Shown: positions 51,750-60,750, counted from the first letter of the stretch. The stretch is 64,000 bases of DNA from Dyella lipolytica (GCF_030160075.1 NZ_BSNQ01000003.1:614625-678624), one strand, 5' to 3'. The notes: generated by a model not told the origin, from the letters alone. Made by a program: numbers and translations.

Positions 51750-53237
51750 ATGCGTATCGCGATGATCACCATGACTAGTTTGAAGAACACCGCGCTCGCC
51801 ACAACGCTTTGCCTTGCGTTAGCGGGCTGCGTCACGCCAGGTGGTTTGCATCCTACCGGTGCCAGGATCGATCCGAACAGCCTCAGGAGCGAGCGAAGCC
51901 TTGCCAATGTGACGTTGAGTCCGACCGCGTGGCCGAAAAAAGACTGGTGGATCGGTTTCGGCGATCCGCAGCTGTCTTCACTGATCGACGAAGCGTTGAA
52001 AACCAACCCCAGTCTTGATGAGGCTCAGGCCCGCGCAAGGCAGGCGGAAGCGGCCGCAGACAGTCTGAACGCAGCGCGCGCACCGCAGGCGGAACTCGAT
52101 GCGAGTGTCACGGGCGCGCGGCTGTCCGGCAAGGATCCCATTTATCCCTCGTATGCCATCGGTACCTTCGCCTGGAGCAAATCCGTCACTGCGGGTTTTT
52201 CGTGGGATCTCGATCTTTGGGGTGGCAAGCGCGCAGCATGGGAAGCGGCGCTCGGCCGCAGTCACGCCGCGGAACTCGATGCCTATGCCGCGCGCATCGA
52301 ATTGTCAGTCAATGTCGCGCGCGCTTATGTGAGCCTGGGCTACGCATTCACACAGCAAGATGTGGCCGAACGCGAGCAGCAACGGACGTCGCAATACCTG
52401 GCGTTGACACGTCGCCTGGTTGCCGGCGGTCTGGGTACGCCACAGCAGGAAGCCTTGGCCGACTCGGAAGCCGCCAGCGCCGAACAGCAAAAAGCACAGG
52501 CCGATCGCGCCATCATCGCTGCGCAAACCAGTCTCTCGGTGTTGCTGGGGCAGGGGCCCGATCGCGGTTTGAGCATTGGCCGCCCGGGCTCGCTTGATTT
52601 GGGTCAGCTTGCGTTACCCGACGCGTTGCCGGTGGATCTGATCGGTCGCCGTACTGATCTGGTTGCCGCTCGCTGGCGCGTCGAAGCTGCCGCGAGGGAC
52701 ATCAAGGCAGCGCGAACTCAGTTCCTTCCCAATATCAGCCTAAGCGCGATGGCGGGATTCGTTGCCGTCGGCGGCAGTACCAATGTGTTCCAGTTGCCCG
52801 CGCGCACCTACGCGGTCGCTCCTGCTTTGAGTTTGCCGATTTTCGATGGAGGCCGTTTGCGCGCCAATTTGGCTGCGGCAAACGCAGGCTATGACGAGGC
52901 TGTCGCGCGTTACAACACCTTATTGATCGGTGCGCTCAATCAGGTGTCCGATCTGGTCTCCGCGTTGGCGTCGGTGCGCACGCAGATCGCGCTCGAGAAG
53001 CGCGCCGAAGTCGATGCCCGCAAGAGTTGGCAAGATGCGATGGCGGGCTACAAAGGCGGCGTGAACGGCCCGTTGACACCGTTGATCAGTCGCCAGCAAC
53101 TGCTGCTTGCCGAGCAACAGCTTGCAGCGCTGGAAAGCCAGCAGGCGGATCTTTCTATCCGTCTTATCGATGCTTTGGGTGGTGGTTACGGCGCCGACGC
53201 ATCCAGCGGAGCCATGAACCAGAACACCATGCGCTGA
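51750..53237 (+). CDS. NodT-family outer-membrane efflux lipoprotein
   Basis: A 495-residue TolC-type outer-membrane factor. A lipoprotein signal ends in LALAGC, so it is acylated. Two repeats of the OEP domain follow: DWWIGFGDPQLSSLIDEALK, TNPSLDEAQARARQAEAAAD, FSWDLDLWGGKRAAWEAALG, then the second copy with RRTDLVAARWRVEAAARDIK, LPNISLSAMAGFVAVGG and LPIFDGGRLRANLAAANAGY. This completes the exporter with the FUSC pump and the HlyD adaptor. Several ATGs lie at the start; 51750 gives a normal positively charged leader. It begins 7 bases after the adaptor stop. Confidence 0.93.
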   Translation: MRIAMITMTSLKNTALATTLCLALAGCVTPGGLHPTGARIDPNSLRSERSLANVTLSPTAWPKKDWWIGFGDPQLSSLIDEALKTNPSLDEAQARARQAEAAADSLNAARAPQAELDASVTGARLSGKDPIYPSYAIGTFAWSKSVTAGFSWDLDLWGGKRAAWEAALGRSHAAELDAYAARIELSVNVARAYVSLGYAFTQQDVAEREQQRTSQYLALTRRLVAGGLGTPQQEALADSEAASAEQQKAQADRAIIAAQTSLSVLLGQGPDRGLSIGRPGSLDLGQLALPDALPVDLIGRRTDLVAARWRVEAAARDIKAARTQFLPNISLSAMAGFVAVGGSTNVFQLPARTYAVAPALSLPIFDGGRLRANLAAANAGYDEAVARYNTLLIGALNQVSDLVSALASVRTQIALEKRAEVDARKSWQDAMAGYKGGVNGPLTPLISRQQLLLAEQQLAALESQQADLSIRLIDALGGGYGADASSGAMNQNTMR

Positions 53238-53244
53238 CCGGCGA

Positions 53245-53262
53245 CGGGCCCTCCCTGGCCCG
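53245..53262. terminator. Hairpin between convergent efflux and porin genes
   Basis: CGGGCC, six bases, GGCCCG form a GC-rich stem in the 39-base gap between the end of the efflux operon and the convergent porin gene. No T-run follows on either strand, so it may be a weak bidirectional terminator. Confidence 0.4.
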
Positions 53263-53276
53263 CGGCGCATATAACG

Positions 53277-54698
53277 TCAGAATTTATAAAACGCACTCAA
53301 GTTGACCTGATTGCCGCTGGTCGCAACGCGATTGGTGCCGTTGGTCGTGTCGTTGAGGATGGCGTGAATCCATTCCAACGCGAACGAATAGTCACCGACC
53401 GTATACTCAAGATTCGTCGCGTACGAGTGGGCTTTCAGCAAGCCCGTCGAACCGTTGCCCATCCATCGGATCACGTCGTGCGCGTTGGGTTTGCTGATGG
53501 CGTAGAACAGATTGACGCTCCAGTTGGGCGTGAACTTGTAACCGCCTGACACGTAACCGCCCGTGTCCTTGATGTCGCCGAACTGCGAGAGGTCACCGAA
53601 GATCTCGCCGATCCCCTTGCCTGTGTAGAGCACGCTCCTGAATACCCACGGCCCAGGCGTCCACGCACCGCCAACTTCGACAGCTTCGCTGGAGAACTGG
53701 CGCTTCACCGGCGTCGGCTCGGTGCCGCCCACACCGCTCAAGTTGATCTGGCTGTAGTGCGCGGCCAGGAACAGCATCCATTCTTTTTCTACTTCTACAT
53801 GCAACTTGGCTTCGACCTGCGGACGGAAACCGGCATTACCCGCCGTCAGATAGTTGATGTTGCTGCCGGGACCGTTCCAGTTGCCCTCAAAGCCACCGAG
53901 GTCCAGTCGCCACTGTGGACCTTGCGAACCATGGTTGAGGTCTTGCGACCATATGGCGCCAGGGAAGCGCCAACCGATGATGCCCGAGCCATAGCCCAGT
54001 GGAAATGCGATATGGCTGAGCGATTCCGGTAGATCGTCCAGTGGGAACATCAGATCCCACATTTGACCCACCTTGATCGTGCTGCCGGTCACTGGATTAC
54101 TCAGCACCATATAGGCTTGACGAAGTCGCGGTATCGGTTGTTGTTGGGAATAAGCGCCGGTGCCGTTGTTGCCGCCAAAGAAATCCATCTCCAGACGCGC
54201 CCCTCCGACCCAGTCGCCGGCTACTTTGGCGCCGGTCAGATCGAACCAAAAGCGGGTGTTACGTATGTCGACGCCACTGAGATTGCCCTTCGTTCCCGGG
54301 ATGGGATATTCGGCATTCTGGCCATTGCCGTAGGTATAACTCTTAGTCTGACTGAAGGCGGTGGCGTCGATAAAACCGTTGAAGGCCACCGATACACCCG
54401 GCGCGCTCGTGAAGGCCGGCTTCGTTGCACTTGGCGCAGCCGCTACAGCAGCCTGCGCCTGTGCCTGCGTTTGCTGGATCTGCGCCTGCTGCTGGGTTTG
54501 CTGGTTTTCCAGCTTTGAAAGGCTGGCATGCAGGTCGGCCAGATCCTGCTGTTGCTGATTGAGTTGCTTCTGTTGTTTTTCGACCAGAGCTTTAAGCGCT
54601 TTGATTTCGGCATCCCTGCTGTTGGATTGCGCGAACACTGGGACGGTCACGGTAAGGCCCAGGGTAGCGAGGGCCAGAAACAGAGCATGTCGTTTCAT
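53277..54698 (-). CDS. Porin-like outer-membrane protein with N-terminal coiled coil
   Basis: A 473-residue outer-membrane protein. The signal peptide (VPVFAQ end) is followed by a Gln/Leu-rich coiled coil (~28-85; VEKQQKQLNQQQQDLADLHA), an Ala linker, and a beta-barrel that starts near VSVAFNGFIDATAFSQTKSY and ends in an aromatic residue (NLSAFYKF). The coiled-coil-plus-barrel layout is that of trimeric DcaP-like porins that take up small organic acids. It lies 45 bases behind the acetate transporter gene, so it probably gives acetate or related acids a route across the outer membrane (inference). Confidence 0.85.
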   Translation of the reverse strand: MKRHALFLALATLGLTVTVPVFAQSNSRDAEIKALKALVEKQQKQLNQQQQDLADLHASLSKLENQQTQQQAQIQQTQAQAQAAVAAAPSATKPAFTSAPGVSVAFNGFIDATAFSQTKSYTYGNGQNAEYPIPGTKGNLSGVDIRNTRFWFDLTGAKVAGDWVGGARLEMDFFGGNNGTGAYSQQQPIPRLRQAYMVLSNPVTGSTIKVGQMWDLMFPLDDLPESLSHIAFPLGYGSGIIGWRFPGAIWSQDLNHGSQGPQWRLDLGGFEGNWNGPGSNINYLTAGNAGFRPQVEAKLHVEVEKEWMLFLAAHYSQINLSGVGGTEPTPVKRQFSSEAVEVGGAWTPGPWVFRSVLYTGKGIGEIFGDLSQFGDIKDTGGYVSGGYKFTPNWSVNLFYAISKPNAHDVIRWMGNGSTGLLKAHSYATNLEYTVGDYSFALEWIHAILNDTTNGTNRVATSGNQVNLSAFYKF

Positions 54699-54743
54699 GG
54701 AATTCTCCCTTGTGGATGCAGATGTCGTGACATCGCCGCCGGA

Positions 54744-55325
54744 TTACCGGGAAGCACCTGGCGCACCGGTGGGCAGGACCACGCGCTGGTGCGTTTCGTT
54801 GATCACTTCGGCTGCAGACAGGTAGAACGCTAGCAAGGCCGTGATGAGACCCATGTAGCCTCCGGCAACATGTAATCCGCTCATACCCGTCCACTCGCCC
54901 GCGGCCAGCAGGAAGAAGGTGATCCACAAGGCGAGAAAAACTAACTGCAGGGCACGTGCAGCACGCAACGAGCCGATCCACATATAGAACGTAAACACGC
55001 CCCACATAAACAGATACCAACCGACGAATGCGCCAGGTACTTTGTCGTGCAGAAACAGTACAAATAGAGCAAAGGACCACCAGAACGCGCCGTAACTCAC
55101 GAATGCTGTGACACCGAATGTGTTGCCGCGAGGCAATTCCATCACACCGGCAATGATCTGCGCCGTTCCTCCATAAGCCAATGCAACCGCGAGCACCATA
55201 TTCATCGCGTCGCCGCTGAACCAGCCAGCATTGATCATGCTCAATAACCACGTCGTCAGTGCGAAACCTGCCAAACCCAGTGGCGCCGGATTCGAGAATC
55301 GCGTGACTGCCTGTTCGTTGCTCAT
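54744..55325 (-). CDS. satP: Acetate/succinate transporter (SatP/YaaH, GPR1/FUN34 family)
   Basis: A 193-residue protein with six membrane helices. The family motif NPAPLGLAGF stands at residues ~12-21, and other conserved parts are MVLAVALAYGGTAQIIAGVM, EFPRG-like ELPRGNTFGVTAFVSYGAFW and WYLFMWGVFTFYMWIGSL. The length is close to E. coli SatP (188). It moves acetate or succinate with protons through a hexameric channel. The porin follows in the same direction, and both are likely one operon whose promoter lies in the noncoding region upstream. Confidence 0.93.
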   Translation of the reverse strand: MSNEQAVTRFSNPAPLGLAGFALTTWLLSMINAGWFSGDAMNMVLAVALAYGGTAQIIAGVMELPRGNTFGVTAFVSYGAFWWSFALFVLFLHDKVPGAFVGWYLFMWGVFTFYMWIGSLRAARALQLVFLALWITFFLLAAGEWTGMSGLHVAGGYMGLITALLAFYLSAAEVINETHQRVVLPTGAPGASR

Positions 55326-55647
55326 TGCAGGAACCTCCCCAAAAAGTTGGTATGGCGTGAGTACTCCGCGTTATTCGCAGCGTTGTGGCTCCCTGAGTTC
55401 GTGGCTCCGGTGCTTAGCCGTTTCCCCACCCCGCACCGGTTTCGTGCTACGCAACGACGATTCGCCGAATCGATCGGCGCGGTCGTCGCGGTTTCGTTGA
55501 AGTCCTGAAGTCCCTCGGGTTTGAGCGCTAGATCGCTCTCGACGCAGAACGGAATGACGGGCACGAACGAAGGCCGGCTCTTGGTGCCGGCAGGAGTGCT
55601 GTCGTCATAAGGGTGCGCGCCAGTTTCAGCATGGGCTCCTCCCTCTT

Positions 55648-55668
55648 CAAAAAAGCGAAGCTTTTTTG
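55648..55668. repeat. Perfect 9-bp AT-rich hairpin
   Basis: CAAAAAAGC, GAA, then GCTTTTTTG form a perfect stem with a three-base loop. The A-rich and T-rich arms could act as a terminator with U-tails on both strands, about 320 bp upstream of satP. Confidence 0.4.
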
Positions 55669-55732
55669 CAAACGCGCAGCTAGCCGTAAAACCGTTTTTG
55701 CTGCAATGCAGTGTGGCGATCAGCCGATCAGC

Positions 55733-55758
55733 AAAGTCCGCGCGACCAGGCGGACTTT
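55733..55758. repeat. Perfect 9-bp inverted repeat
   Basis: AAAGTCCGC and GCGGACTTT flank eight bases. The stem ends in TTT, like a short terminator or an RNA stem. No gene ends nearby on the plus strand. Confidence 0.4.
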
Positions 55759-55909
55759 ACCGAAATATGACGGCTATGGCACGTGAAAAAGAGAAATCTT
55801 TTGCGGCGGTATTCGCCGCTTCCCGTGCTGCCTGCACTCTTCGCTGCAAATGGCTGAATAACTGGCATTTGCGTAGCGGTCCTGCCGACAGGCCTGTCCC
55901 ACATAGAAA

Positions 55910-55956
55910 GGGCGGAGATGATTTCGCCGATGTCGTATCCGCGAACATCTCCGCCC
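55910..55956 (-). terminator. Probable terminator of the RcnB-like gene
   Basis: Eleven-base arms GGGCGGAGATG and CATCTCCGCCC are perfectly complementary with a 25-base spacer, 44 bases past the stop of the RcnB-like gene. On the minus strand the stem is followed by CTTTCTATG, a weak U-rich tail. A long spacer makes it less typical, so an RNA stem with another role is also possible. Confidence 0.5.
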
Positions 55957-55999
55957 ATGTCTAGTCAATCGCTATGGCTCACGCCAAAGCTATGCCGAA

Positions 56000-56419
56000 T
56001 CAATGGCCGTACAGTACTTCCGAAATGATGATGCCTGTGGCAATGCCGACCAGCACGAACTGACCGTCGTCGCCGCGAACCCAACGATAACCCGGGCGCG
56101 GTGCGTACAAGTGGTAGCGGGCATAGTCGTCGACGTAATAGTCGGGGCCGCGGTAGCGTTCCGGCAGACGGTCGCCGCGTCCATAGTGCCTATCCCAGCC
56201 ACCGTGTCGGCCGTGGTCGTAATGATCGTCATGTCCGCGATCATGATCGTCGCCGCGGCCGTGGTCACGGTCGTCGTGGCCGTGATCGTGGTCGTGGCCA
56301 TGATCATCGCTCCAACCATGGTCATGGTCGTGATCCTGATCTTGTACCGGAGCTGCCATGGCGTTGACCGAAATGGCGAGAACGAACAATGACGCCAGCG
56401 CAACAAAAAGACGTTTCAT
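56000..56419 (-). CDS. RcnB-like periplasmic protein with His/Asp-rich metal-binding region
   Basis: A 139-residue protein. A signal peptide (ends VNAMAAP) is followed by a ~60-residue stretch of alternating His, Asp, Gly and Arg (such as DHDHDHGWSDDHGHDHDHGH), clearly able to bind Ni, Co, Zn or Cu. The C-terminus is the RcnB-type domain: YRGPDYYVDDYARYHLYAPR, then GYRWVRGDDGQFVLVGIATG. RcnB in E. coli helps limit Ni/Co import. The long His-rich repeat is extra to E. coli RcnB. A strong GGGAGG precedes the ATG. No metal pump lies beside it. Confidence 0.82.
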   Translation of the reverse strand: MKRLFVALASLFVLAISVNAMAAPVQDQDHDHDHGWSDDHGHDHDHGHDDRDHGRGDDHDRGHDDHYDHGRHGGWDRHYGRGDRLPERYRGPDYYVDDYARYHLYAPRPGYRWVRGDDGQFVLVGIATGIIISEVLYGH

Positions 56420-56600
56420 GAAGAGCCTCCCTGGTTTGATTTGACTCGCTGTGCCGCGCTCGGCGGACCACCAGCAAGCCTTAGGATTTAGACTAAAGCA
56501 CGCACCTGAACGGCGGCAGCCTGGCAAAGCGAGTCTGCAGCCGTGCTATTCATCCGTTCATGAAATTGCGATTTCAGTCACGTGTTTTGGGAGACAAACG

Positions 56601-56632
56601 CTCATCGTTCCGGCCCAAGCCGGGACGATGAG
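56601..56632. repeat. Dispersed hairpin repeat behind the TonB receptor gene
   Basis: CTCATCGTTCCGGC, CCAA, GCCGGGACGATGAG form a 14-bp stem with one G-T pair. It stands 36 bases past the stop of the TonB receptor gene and probably blocks read-through into the RcnB-like gene. It belongs to the same loose family as the hairpins at 2216-2241 and 33740-33760. Confidence 0.6.
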
Positions 56633-56667
56633 CTGAGGGATGCTCTCGTCTACGAGCATCCTGGCAA

Positions 56668-59073
56668 TCAGAAACTCACATCGACACTTCCTGTGATCAT
56701 GCGCGGCGGCGCGATGATGCCGCGGATGAAGTTATTGCCAAAGTAGTCGGTGTCGGTATATGCGGTATTCAGATACTGGCGATCGAACAGGTTGTCTACG
56801 TTCAGGCCAAATCGCACCTGCTGACCAAAGCCCGATTCCGCAAAGTGCACCGTATCGCTTACTCCAATATTGAAGACCGCATAAGGTTTGATGGTCGATG
56901 CCGTAGGCGTGCCGGCAAACAGCTGATCGATGTATTGCTTGTCGACAAAACGCCCCTCGACATTGAAACGCCAACCCTGAAGTTTCCACACCAGCCCCGC
57001 GCTGATCAGATTCTGCGGTACACCGGCGAGCGGCTGGCCGGACGTGACCTGGCCCGCGAAATCGGAGTTGAACGTCGAGGTGAACTTGGCCTGGTTATGC
57101 GCGTAGTTGAAATACGTGCTGAGGTCGCCTACCGCGGTTTGACCGAAGTCGTTCTGCAGCTGCAGTTCCGCGCCCTGGTAGCGGGAGCTTCCGCCATTTT
57201 CAACCGTAGACAGCAAGCTGGTCGGATCGGTGACGGAGAGGAACGTATTGGTGAAGTTTTCCCGATAGCCGTTCAGCATGATGCTGAAGCCGCCGATGCG
57301 ATAGCGCGCACCTACCTCGAAGTCCTTTACATACTCGGGCTTGACCTTGGGTGGAACGATGGTGTTGTTGCCATTGGCGTCGGTCTGGAAGGCTCCGTAG
57401 TACGCCGATATGTCCGGCAGTTTGAAATTCTTGCCATACGATGCATAGACATTCAGGCCGGACAGCACCTCATAGTTCACGCCAAAGGTGGGCGAGAGGA
57501 AATGCTCGGTGTCGCTGACTTCACCTGCAATGGGATAGTAAATGCCAACGGTGTCGCGATCCGCGGTATTGGCGTAGATGTATTTCACGCCCGGTGTCAG
57601 ATGCAACGTGCCGTCGAAGAGCGAGATGGTGTCTTGCGCAAACACCGAGTAGAGGGTGCGGCGATCGTGCTCGTCCCAGGTATCGTTATAGCCATCGACC
57701 AGCGGCATGGGCGACGTGCCGTACCAGTATTCACGCGAATGCAATTCACCGTAGGTGACATTGCCGCCAACGATGATTTCGTTTTGCGGAAGATTGAAAG
57801 TCAATGACGGAGAGTCGCCGATACCTGTCGTCGTATAGCCGTAAAAGTGATAAGCCGTACCATTTTCGACGGAGCCGAATTCAGCGGCAGGGTCGTACGT
57901 CGGGCCGTTCGGGTTGTTTAGCCAGAAAGCGTACGAACTCGGATCGTCTTCGAGGTTGTACGGCTGGGTGGCGCTCTGCTGGTAAAGCGGATTCGAGAAT
58001 GACGTGCGCAGATATTCGTTGCGGCCGAAGAACAGCTTGTTCTGGAACTGGATGTCGTCGGTGAACTTGGATTTCCAATCGATGATGTCCATCCAGTTGG
58101 TGTCTTTGATCGGCGAATTCGTCCAGTCGAGCGGCCATTGATAGTTGCGGCCGAACTGTTGCATCAGCGGAACAGGTATGTTGAAAGGCGAGAAGCCCTT
58201 GTTGACGTTGTAAAGAAAGTAGTTGGAGAGCGTGTTGTTCTCGTCGAAGGCGTACGTCAGGCCCCAGTAAAAATTGTTGTTGTGATCGCCCGTGTTGTCG
58301 ATCCAGCCACGGCTGCTGTTGTGATCGATGGAGAACACCTGCTTGATGCCGTTCCAGTCGCCGGTGTTAAACGTGGCGTGGAAGTCGTAGCTGTGGAAGC
58401 TGCCGTAACTGGTACCCACGGTGCCGTTCATCGTGTCGTCGGGCTGGCGGGGGACGAAGTTGACCGTGCCGCCCAGCGAGTTATACGAATTGACGGCGGG
58501 GTTGTTGATGCCTCGATAGATATCGATCGTTTGGAGATTGCCCGGTATCAACAAGACGTTGTTTCGATTCTCCGCCTGATTAGTCACGCCGCCATTGAAC
58601 AGATCGTTGAGGGCGACGCCGTCGAATGTTTCCGAGAACTGGCTGGAGTTGAAGGCGCGGAGGTAGATGTTGGTTTCCACCCCGTTCGGCCCGTTGGCAT
58701 AGGCGAAGATCGACGGTTGCTGATTGAGCAGCGTCTGCACGGTCACGGTAGGCGCCGGAGACAGATTGCGCAGGGTGTCTTCGTCGATCACGCTTTGCGT
58801 GAATGTTGCAATCGGAGGCACAGTGTTTTGCACGGCGGCCGTTACCGATACGCCGCTGAGCTCAATCGCCTTGTCTTTAGAAGATGGCTTGGTCTGAGAA
58901 GGTGCGCCGGCATTGGTGGAGGCGCTTGATCCGTCTTGCGTATTGTCTTGACCCGCCGCATAGGCCGACGATGTGACGGCCCCGCTAAACATGCCCAAGC
59001 AAATGGCGACGGTCAGCATACGCTGAAGTGGAAAGCAGCGATTGCGTTCGTTGCTGATCGAGATCTTCGTCAT
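56668..59073 (-). CDS. TonB-dependent outer-membrane receptor
   Basis: An 801-residue receptor. A signal peptide (ends SSAYA) and a Ser/Thr/Gly-rich linker precede the likely TonB region IELSGVSVTAAVQN, the plug (TVQTLLNQQPSIFAYANGPN, NIYLRAFNSSQFSETFDGVA, IDIYRGINNPAVNSYNSLGG, VNFVPRQP) and a 22-strand barrel closing with MITGSVDVSF. The plug and VGARYRIGGFSIMLNGYREN-type barrel strands are like those of siderophore or ferric citrate receptors. The substrate is unknown; no siderophore or regulator gene adjoins. ATG 59073 (MTKISISN) is preferred over a longer frame. Confidence 0.9.
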   Translation of the reverse strand: MTKISISNERNRCFPLQRMLTVAICLGMFSGAVTSSAYAAGQDNTQDGSSASTNAGAPSQTKPSSKDKAIELSGVSVTAAVQNTVPPIATFTQSVIDEDTLRNLSPAPTVTVQTLLNQQPSIFAYANGPNGVETNIYLRAFNSSQFSETFDGVALNDLFNGGVTNQAENRNNVLLIPGNLQTIDIYRGINNPAVNSYNSLGGTVNFVPRQPDDTMNGTVGTSYGSFHSYDFHATFNTGDWNGIKQVFSIDHNSSRGWIDNTGDHNNNFYWGLTYAFDENNTLSNYFLYNVNKGFSPFNIPVPLMQQFGRNYQWPLDWTNSPIKDTNWMDIIDWKSKFTDDIQFQNKLFFGRNEYLRTSFSNPLYQQSATQPYNLEDDPSSYAFWLNNPNGPTYDPAAEFGSVENGTAYHFYGYTTTGIGDSPSLTFNLPQNEIIVGGNVTYGELHSREYWYGTSPMPLVDGYNDTWDEHDRRTLYSVFAQDTISLFDGTLHLTPGVKYIYANTADRDTVGIYYPIAGEVSDTEHFLSPTFGVNYEVLSGLNVYASYGKNFKLPDISAYYGAFQTDANGNNTIVPPKVKPEYVKDFEVGARYRIGGFSIMLNGYRENFTNTFLSVTDPTSLLSTVENGGSSRYQGAELQLQNDFGQTAVGDLSTYFNYAHNQAKFTSTFNSDFAGQVTSGQPLAGVPQNLISAGLVWKLQGWRFNVEGRFVDKQYIDQLFAGTPTASTIKPYAVFNIGVSDTVHFAESGFGQQVRFGLNVDNLFDRQYLNTAYTDTDYFGNNFIRGIIAPPRMITGSVDVSF

Positions 59074-59448
59074 AGGGTAGGTGTCCAATCGATGGAAGCG
59101 ATGTGTGTATCTGTTCGTGCAAGCACGAATCGGCATGCCAGAGATGGAACGCTATAGGGGTTTTATGTCAGCACGATGATGCGCAGCGGCGTGTCGCCGA
59201 TACGTACTACCGGCGAGTGCGCATGCATATCCTTGGGTGCTGGCGGTGAAATACACGCAGCACAAAGCGCGGTCATCGATGAGACAGACCGTGACGTAGC
59301 GATCGCGAAAGCGCGATCGTGAGACGAATTAGTGAAAGCCCCGATGGGCAAATATGCATCTTGAGGCTTACGAAATGCTTAGGACGGCGAACGAGGGCAC
59401 TCGCAATGGTGCGGCGTTAGCCGGAACGATGGGGCCAGAGATCGTTTC
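59074..59448. other. Intergenic region before the TonB receptor (375 bp)
   Basis: No gene is seen between the receptor start and the end of the APC permease gene. An inverted repeat at 59300-59319 (CGATCGCG, AAAG, CGCGATCG) is perfect over 8 bp and could be a terminator of the permease operon or an operator. The receptor promoter should lie within the left ~150 bp; I see no clear Fur box. Confidence 0.5.
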
Positions 59449-60750
59449 TTATGTATTTAAACTTTCGGCTTGCGTTGCAGCGTAACGCTGCCACAGATAG
59501 ATGGGCCATCCGGCGAGAAGCAGCACCGCACCCCATAACAACGACTCCGCGCCGGTGCCGATCAAGGCCCACAGACTGAAAGCAAGTGCGCCGATGGCAA
59601 CCAGTCGCCGCCGCCAGTGGGCTGCGGGATCGATCCGCCACCACGCCAGAACCGTCACCAGGTAAGGGAGCAGGGTGGCTGCGGTGGATAGCAGAATGGT
59701 GAAGGTGAAAAGCGCCACCAGCGTGCGACTGTAATTGGAGGCGATCAGCGCACTGGCAAGAACACTGCTGATCAGCAGCCCGATCCACGGCGTGCCGCGT
59801 TTATCCAGGCGTGCAAAGGGCTTGGGAAACAAACCATCCTGCGCAGCGGCTAACGTGGTTTGCGCTTGCAGCAATACCCATCCATTGAGCGCGCCAAAAC
59901 ACGAAACAGTGGCGACCACCCCGATCGCCACGCCCGCCGCATCACCCCACACGCGCCGTGCTGCTTCAGCCATCGGCGCCGCCGACGAGTGCAGCACATC
60001 GGCCGGAAGCATGCCGACGACCACCGTGCACGCCAGCATGGTGGCGAGTCCCGCGATGGTCATGCCGATGATCGTGGCGCGCGGAACCGTGCGTTGTGGA
60101 TCGCTGACGACGTCGGTCGGCACAGTGGCTGTTTCCAGGCCAAGAAAGGCCCATAGCGTCAGTGCGGCGACTGACGTCGTGGTGCCGATCAAAGGCAGAC
60201 CGCTGGGATTGAATGGTGTAAAGGCGCTCGCATGCACGAAGCCCAATCCGAGCAGACCGAATACGACCAGAGGTACGAGCTTGAGCAACGTGGTCACGAT
60301 AGCGGTGCGGCCCGCCTCGCGCACACCGGCCAGACTGATTGCCGTGCAGATCCACAGCGCGCCCAGCGCACACAGCGCGCCACGCAGCGGCGTGGCAGTT
60401 GCCATCGGCCATATTGAGCCGAGGCTGCCGGCGAATGCCACCGCAATCGCAGCATTCGCCGACCATACGCAGACCCAGTAACTCCACGCCACGACAAAAC
60501 CGACGCGATCGCCGAATGCGCGTCGTGCATAGGCGTAAGCTCCACCATGGTTGCGGATGATCTGTGACAACCATGCGTACACCAAGGCCAGCATCAGCGC
60601 GCCACCCAGGCTCAGTGCCCAACCGAGCAGGCTCGCGGCGCCGTAGGGAGCCAGCGCCGCCGGCAATACGAACACGCCCGATCCGATGATGTTGCCGATG
60701 ACCAGCGCGATCAGCATCCACTGTCCAAGCGGTCGTGGGCTGTTACTCAT
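59449..60750 (-). CDS. APC-superfamily amino-acid/amine permease
   Basis: A 433-residue permease with 12 predicted helices. The first helix has the APC unwound motif GNIIGSGVFVLP, and others include GGAYAYARRAFGDRVGFVVA (typical after helix 2), FLGLETATVPTDVV (the family helix 6 region) and a charged short tail. The best resemblance is to AdiC/YjeH-like antiporters. Its start overlaps the stop of the Rieske oxygenase gene by ATGA, so the pair is coupled and the permease likely imports the oxygenase substrate or exports its product (inference). Confidence 0.88.
   Translation of the reverse strand: MSNSPRPLGQWMLIALVIGNIIGSGVFVLPAALAPYGAASLLGWALSLGGALMLALVYAWLSQIIRNHGGAYAYARRAFGDRVGFVVAWSYWVCVWSANAAIAVAFAGSLGSIWPMATATPLRGALCALGALWICTAISLAGVREAGRTAIVTTLLKLVPLVVFGLLGLGFVHASAFTPFNPSGLPLIGTTTSVAALTLWAFLGLETATVPTDVVSDPQRTVPRATIIGMTIAGLATMLACTVVVGMLPADVLHSSAAPMAEAARRVWGDAAGVAIGVVATVSCFGALNGWVLLQAQTTLAAAQDGLFPKPFARLDKRGTPWIGLLISSVLASALIASNYSRTLVALFTFTILLSTAATLLPYLVTVLAWWRIDPAAHWRRRLVAIGALAFSLWALIGTGAESLLWGAVLLLAGWPIYLWQRYAATQAESLNT

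Larger units (their letters stand above)
55326..55999. other. Noncoding, stem-loop-rich region (674 bp)
   Basis: No convincing gene is seen; the small open frames (up to 88 codons) look like chance. It holds four symmetric elements: 55648-55668 (9-bp stem CAAAAAAGC/GCTTTTTTG), 55733-55758 (9-bp stem AAAGTCCGC/GCGGACTTT), 55887-55898 (12-bp palindrome GACAGGCCTGTC) and 55910-55956 (see the terminator entry). The left part should include the promoter of satP. A small RNA between the stems is possible but unproved. Confidence 0.5.

Noticed and set aside
55322-55564. 80-residue open frame upstream of satP
   Set aside because: Low-complexity residue use, no ribosome site, overlaps the satP start region and matches no family I know.
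56003-56392. Val/Ile/Ala-rich open frame antisense to the RcnB-like gene
   Set aside because: It is a by-product of the His/Asp codon repeats on the opposite strand; the minus-strand gene has a signal peptide, RcnB motif and GGGAGG site.
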